Of a DNA stretch of 15,986 nucleotides, positions 13,208-15,986 are shown piece after piece (the first letter of the stretch is position 1; every line of letters starts with the position of its first letter). The DNA comes from an uncultured Bilophila sp. (GTDB taxonomy: Bacteria; Desulfobacterota; Desulfovibrionia; Desulfovibrionales; Desulfovibrionaceae). The position numbers and the translations under genes were made by a program. Below the pieces are notes generated by a model. It was not told the DNA's origin. It saw nothing but the letters and a program-made list of their open reading frames with translations, and ran no database searches. Location of the stretch: positions 1 to 15,986 of the forward strand of contig CAUHBW010000036.1 of NCBI GenBank assembly GCA_959604115.1, in the 5' to 3' direction.

Positions 13208-14545
13208 CTACTTGCCGATGACGACGACGCCGTCGACGCTCTTGACCACGCCGTCCATGCTGGCATGGATGCGGGCGCCGAGGGCCTGTTCGGGGATTTC
13301 ACCAATGACGTCGCCGCACTTGACGTGATCGCCGGCCTTCACCACGGCCTGGGCCGGGGCGCCGATGTGCTGCCGCAGGGGGATGCGGACTTCAGCCGGG
13401 GACAGGTTGCCCAGATCGTTGGTGGGCAGGTCCATGTAGCGGCTGATGCCGATCTTGTTGACCAGACGGGGCACAGGCACCCGGCGGAATTCACGCCACT
13501 GGGTGTAGGCTTCGTTCACTTCGCGGCTGCCTTCGTACTTGATCCCGGCGGCGCGCAGTTCGGCCTTGACGGCCTGGTTGATGCGGCGGGGGGACAGGCC
13601 CATGGGGCAGGCCACGTGTTCGCATACGCCGCAGTCGCAGCAGAGAAGCGCGAGCTTGCCGGCTTCGGAGGTCAGTTCGGCGTTGCTGCCGAAGGCGCGC
13701 ATGACGCGATGCGTTTCAAAAGGATGCCCGAGGAGATGGCGGGGGCACATTTCGGAACAGGTCCGGCACTGGATGCAGGCCGAGGCCGCGCGGCGACGCA
13801 TGAAATTGAGGGGCGTGGTCGCGTTCCGGTGCAGGTAGTGCCCACGGGGCAGGATGATGAGGCCGCCGGACGTTTTGGTGACCACTTCCTTGGCGAAGGC
13901 GTCGGCGTTGTCCACCATGCGGCCCATCATGGGGCCGCCGAGAACGAACACGGGATCGCTCACCGTGGGGCCGCCGGCGGCTTCGAGACAGGCGGAGAGC
14001 GGGGTGCCGATCGGCACGCGCACGACGCCGGGCTTGCGCACATCGCCGGTGACGGTCAGAAATTTGTGGGTGACGGGTTTGCCGTCAAGGGCGTGGGCCA
14101 CGGACACCAGCGTGCCGACGTTGGCGACCACGGCGCCCACCATCAGAGGCAGGCCCAGCGGAGGAACGGAACGGCCGGTCACTTCGCGGACGAGGGTCTG
14201 TTCGTCCCCTGCGGGGTAGAAGTTGGGGAGCAGAGCCAGCTCGATGGGACGACTGCCGATGGCTTCGGTCAGAATCCGCGTGGCTTCCTTGTACTTTTTC
14301 TTCAATGCGATGACGCCGCGCTTGGCACCGGTGGCCTGCATCAGCTCGCTGAACGCCCGAACGATGTCGTTGGCGTGGTGCAGCATATGGTGCTGGTCGG
14401 TGTGCAGCAGGGGTTCGCATTCGCAGCCGTTGGCGATGACCGTGTCGGCGTCGGCGGCGTACTTGACGTGCGCCGGAAAACCAGCTCCACCTTCACCAAC
14501 AATACCGGCCGCCTTCACCGCCGCTATGAACGCCTGTTTATCCAT
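13208..14545 (-). CDS. PduS-like RnfC-related Fe-S flavoprotein
   Basis: 445 residues of the PduS family, related to the RnfC and NuoF subunits. The nucleotide-binding Gly loop GEGGAGFPAHVK is at 17-28 and NGCECEP at 39-45. Two 4Fe-4S motifs follow: C257, C260, C263, C267 in CIQCRTCSEMC, and CCDCGVCEHVAC near 302-313. A barrel-sandwich domain closes the protein (GLSPRR onward, with KAGDHVKCGDVIGEIPE). It likely carries FMN and moves electrons between NADH and the Fe-S cluster of the PduT-like shell protein; in the Pdu system it also reduces cobalamin. Here there is no B12 enzyme, so redox balance is the better explanation. GAGG precedes the ATG at 14545. It follows the amidohydrolase-like gene across a 90-base gap with a long hairpin. 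Confidence 0.93.
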   Translation of the reverse strand: MDKQAFIAAVKAAGIVGEGGAGFPAHVKYAADADTVIANGCECEPLLHTDQHHMLHHANDIVRAFSELMQATGAKRGVIALKKKYKEATRILTEAIGSRPIELALLPNFYPAGDEQTLVREVTGRSVPPLGLPLMVGAVVANVGTLVSVAHALDGKPVTHKFLTVTGDVRKPGVVRVPIGTPLSACLEAAGGPTVSDPVFVLGGPMMGRMVDNADAFAKEVVTKTSGGLIILPRGHYLHRNATTPLNFMRRRAASACIQCRTCSEMCPRHLLGHPFETHRVMRAFGSNAELTSEAGKLALLCCDCGVCEHVACPMGLSPRRINQAVKAELRAAGIKYEGSREVNEAYTQWREFRRVPVPRLVNKIGISRYMDLPTNDLGNLSPAEVRIPLRQHIGAPAQAVVKAGDHVKCGDVIGEIPEQALGARIHASMDGVVKSVDGVVVIGK

Positions 14546-14573
14546 GCTATCCTCTCGTTACCCAAAACAGTTC

Positions 14574-14610
14574 GGCAGGCCGCGACGTGTTTCCACGCCG
14601 CGGCGCTGCC
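14574..14610 (-). other. Long hairpin between amidohydrolase-like and PduS-like genes
   Basis: About 15 base pairs form between 14574-14589 and 14594-14610, with one A-C mismatch, one bulge and a GAAA tetraloop on the minus strand. TTTT occurs a few bases past the stem but is displaced, so it is at most a weak terminator. It may separate expression of the first gene from the rest of the operon. Confidence 0.55.
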
Positions 14611-14635
14611 CGGAATCTCAATTCACCGCAAAAAC

Positions 14636-15568
14636 CTAGCGACCCATCGGGGCGAAGGGCTGGAACGGCAGCGGGAACTTGGCGTTGTTGAAGCCGTTGG
14701 GGGCCATGGGCTTCGCGGTGTTGAGGGAAACACCCTTGTCGATGCCGAGGATTTTGGCGGCGGTCTTGTACATGACCTTTTCGCGGACTTCTTCGCTGAT
14801 GTTCAGATTCTTGTAGATCTGAATGGCGTCGGCCTGTTCGATGAACGGGTGGGCGGAAGCGAAGATGACCTTGTCGCCGATCATCTTGTTGAGGGCGTCG
14901 ACGTACACTTCGGCCATGGGAGCCAGTTCGTATTCGGACAGGTCCATGTAGACGTTGGCGTTGCGCATGCAGGCGAAGATGGCTTCGTTGACGAAGGGAT
15001 AGCCGCCGTGGCTCATGATCAGGATCAGTTCGGGGAAGTCGCGGGCGACGACGTCGATCTGACGGGGATCAATGTAGTCCATGATGGCGCGGGGAACCTG
15101 GGCCGGCGGGGCGGTGGTCACGAAGACCGGCACGCCGAGTTCGACGCACTTGGCGTAGATGGGATAGTAGCGGGCGTCACTCGGCGGGCAGTGGGCGAGA
15201 TAGGGGTCGGTGGCGATGCCGCGCATGCCGAGATCCTTGATCACGTGTTCGACTTCGCGAACGGCGTCCATGCCCTTGTGGGGGTCGATGCCCCAGAAGC
15301 CGAGAAATTTGTTGGGATAGGCGCGGCAGAATTCAAGGATGCTGTTGTTGTTGGCGGGGAAACCGTAGGTGGTTTCGCAGTCGCGGCCGGAAACGACGCA
15401 CAGTTCGACGCCGCGGCGTTCCAGATCGGCCACGATTTCGGGCAGCGGCTGGGGGACGCGCTTGTCAAAACCGATAGCTTCGCAGGTGGCTTTGAACATC
15501 GAGCTGTTCTTGATGCCGTTGATGATTTCCGGCGTGTTCGGGCGGAAACGGAAGTCGATTATTTTCAT
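14636..15568 (-). CDS. Amidohydrolase-like TIM-barrel protein (Amidohydrolase_2 family) lacking canonical metal ligands
   Basis: A 310-residue protein with the order of motifs seen in Amidohydrolase_2 (PF04909), but most metal ligands are changed. The usual DxHxH near the start is DFRFR (5-9), the usual strand His is replaced in VPVFVTTAPP (146-155), and the usual Asp of FGSDyP is replaced in VIFASAHPF (234-242). Only the H of LIMSHGGYP (H187) is kept. A Pro/Phe-rich tail follows the barrel (about 285-310). The reaction is unknown; a metal-independent enzyme, a binding protein or a structural BMC factor are all possible. It is the first gene of the operon, right after the sigma-54 promoter, which argues for a real role in isethionate use. 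GGAG lies nine bases before the ATG at 15568. No signal or encapsulation peptide is seen. Confidence 0.85.
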   Translation of the reverse strand: MKIIDFRFRPNTPEIINGIKNSSMFKATCEAIGFDKRVPQPLPEIVADLERRGVELCVVSGRDCETTYGFPANNNSILEFCRAYPNKFLGFWGIDPHKGMDAVREVEHVIKDLGMRGIATDPYLAHCPPSDARYYPIYAKCVELGVPVFVTTAPPAQVPRAIMDYIDPRQIDVVARDFPELILIMSHGGYPFVNEAIFACMRNANVYMDLSEYELAPMAEVYVDALNKMIGDKVIFASAHPFIEQADAIQIYKNLNISEEVREKVMYKTAAKILGIDKGVSLNTAKPMAPNGFNNAKFPLPFQPFAPMGR

Positions 15569-15615
15569 CAGTTGACTCTCCTGGCGTGGTGCACAAAAAG
15601 GTTTGTGAGCATTAG

Positions 15616-15631
15616 AGCAAATGCCGTTCCA
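15616..15631 (-). promoter_or_regulatory. Sigma-54 promoter of the BMC operon
   Basis: The minus strand reads TGGAACGGCATTTGCT, matching TGGCACG-N4-TTGCW at all but one defined base (A for C at the fourth position). Predicted start is near 15605, giving a leader of roughly 37 bases before the first gene. It shares the activator motif upstream with islA. Confidence 0.85.
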
Positions 15632-15816
15632 GTTTTACGTGGGCGGGGGGATTCCCCAACGACAGCAAGGAAATGGGAAATTAACAGGAAACGCCCCTGT
15701 TAGATGTCCCGTGGAACCGTTTCTGCCGCAACCCGCGCAACGGGCTGGAATACAAACTTTTTGCTCGCGTTATCGCCTTGAGGCCGTAACATGCCATGAT
15801 GCATGATTGCACCAAT

Positions 15817-15832
15817 GTTGCAAGTTTGCGAC
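15817..15832. promoter_or_regulatory. Dyad site D, activator site candidate of the BMC operon
   Basis: GTTGCAAGTTTGCGAC differs from the distal islA site (6385-6400) at a single base. It is about 195 bases upstream of the -24 element of the operon promoter. Shared use by both sigma-54 promoters suggests one regulator for both units. Confidence 0.75.
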
Positions 15833-15868
15833 CAAGTCGATGCGCATGTGCCACCGGTTTTTTCAGTT

Positions 15869-15884
15869 GGTGCGTTTTTGCATC
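15869..15884. promoter_or_regulatory. Degenerate dyad site E
   Basis: GGTGCGTTTTTGCATC reads on the minus strand as GATGCAAAAACGCACC, close to site B of islA (GATGCAAAATTGCGAC) in its first nine bases. Its centre is 52 bases from site D, similar to the 54-base spacing of sites A and B. Confidence 0.45.
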
Positions 15885-15910
15885 ATCTGACTTGTGAATA
15901 AAAACGCAAT

Positions 15911-15944
15911 CGGATCGCTCCTTGTGCCGATCCGCAGCACAAGG
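15911..15944. repeat. Two interlocked inverted repeats
   Basis: CGGATCG (15911-15917) pairs with CGATCCG (15928-15934), and CCTTGTGC (15920-15927) pairs with GCACAAGG (15937-15944). The arms alternate, giving a pseudoknot-like order or two mutually exclusive hairpins. Connecting loops are very short, so alternative hairpins or DNA-level binding are more likely than a true pseudoknot. Confidence 0.5.
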
Positions 15945-15986
15945 GTCCTTATGCCATGATTGCATCGGTGAAGCAAGGGGAATCCG

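Larger units (their letters stand above)
15632..15986. promoter_or_regulatory. Upstream control region of the BMC operon
   Basis: No convincing gene is seen in these 355 bases; the minus-strand frame 15681-15965 overlaps the control sites and is probably not coding. The region holds the dyad site at 15817-15832, a degenerate one at 15869-15884, a small inverted repeat (15682-15688 with 15696-15702), the direct repeat ATGCCATGAT at 15791-15800 and 15951-15960, and interlocked inverted repeats at 15911-15944. Confidence 0.6.

Noticed and set aside
1..15986. CRISPR arrays, tRNA, rRNA, insertion sequences or phage genes
   Set aside because: I found no regularly spaced repeats, no tRNA-like fold, no transposase or integrase motif, and no coding strand break; the locus looks intact and native.

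Overview
The window is a GC-rich bacterial segment that carries a complete glycyl-radical-enzyme bacterial microcompartment (BMC) locus for isethionate (2-hydroxyethanesulfonate) breakdown. All genes are on the minus strand. The key gene, islA, matches isethionate sulfite-lyase residue for residue: the positions known in the Bilophila wadsworthia enzyme (R189, Q193, C468, E470, R678, F682, G805) fall at exactly these numbers. With the sigma-54 control and the EutT/EutQ/PduS/PduT accessory genes, this points to Bilophila or a close relative in the Desulfovibrionaceae. That assignment is inference, since no rRNA or other marker is present.

Layout in transcription order, right to left. (1) 15986-15569 is a control region with dyad sites and a sigma-54 promoter. 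(2) 15568-6920 is a ten-gene operon: amidohydrolase-like protein, PduS-like Fe-S flavoprotein, PduT-like shell trimer, a BMC-H shell protein with a basic tail, EutQ-like cupin, EutT-like protein, phosphotransacetylase, a short BMC-H, EutN-type vertex protein, and CoA-acylating aldehyde dehydrogenase with a likely encapsulation peptide. It ends in a strong terminator at 6872-6900. (3) 6871-5963 is a long regulatory gap with three copies of a 16-bp dyad and a near-perfect sigma-54 promoter. (4) islA and its activase islB follow, separated by a strong hairpin and ended by a terminator at 2366-2397. (5) Next is a PAS/AAA+/Fis sigma-54 activator, the obvious candidate regulator. (6) Last is a small TIGR04076-type protein and about 285 bases without a visible gene.

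How the genes work together (inference from families): IslB installs the glycyl radical on IslA. IslA splits isethionate into sulfite and acetaldehyde, and the aldehyde dehydrogenase makes acetyl-CoA plus NADH inside the shell. Phosphotransacetylase makes acetyl phosphate, and the EutQ-like protein may supply acetate kinase activity. PduS/PduT could carry electrons across the shell. No alcohol dehydrogenase gene is present, which fits sulfite reduction outside the shell acting as electron sink.

Most notable observations: both transcription units share a sigma-54 promoter and the same dyad motif, with paired sites about five helical turns apart. A EutT-like (B12 adenosyltransferase family) gene sits in a pathway that needs no B12 and lacks the usual metal motif. 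The first gene of the operon encodes an amidohydrolase-fold protein that has lost most canonical metal ligands. Nearly every longer gap between BMC genes carries a GC-rich hairpin.
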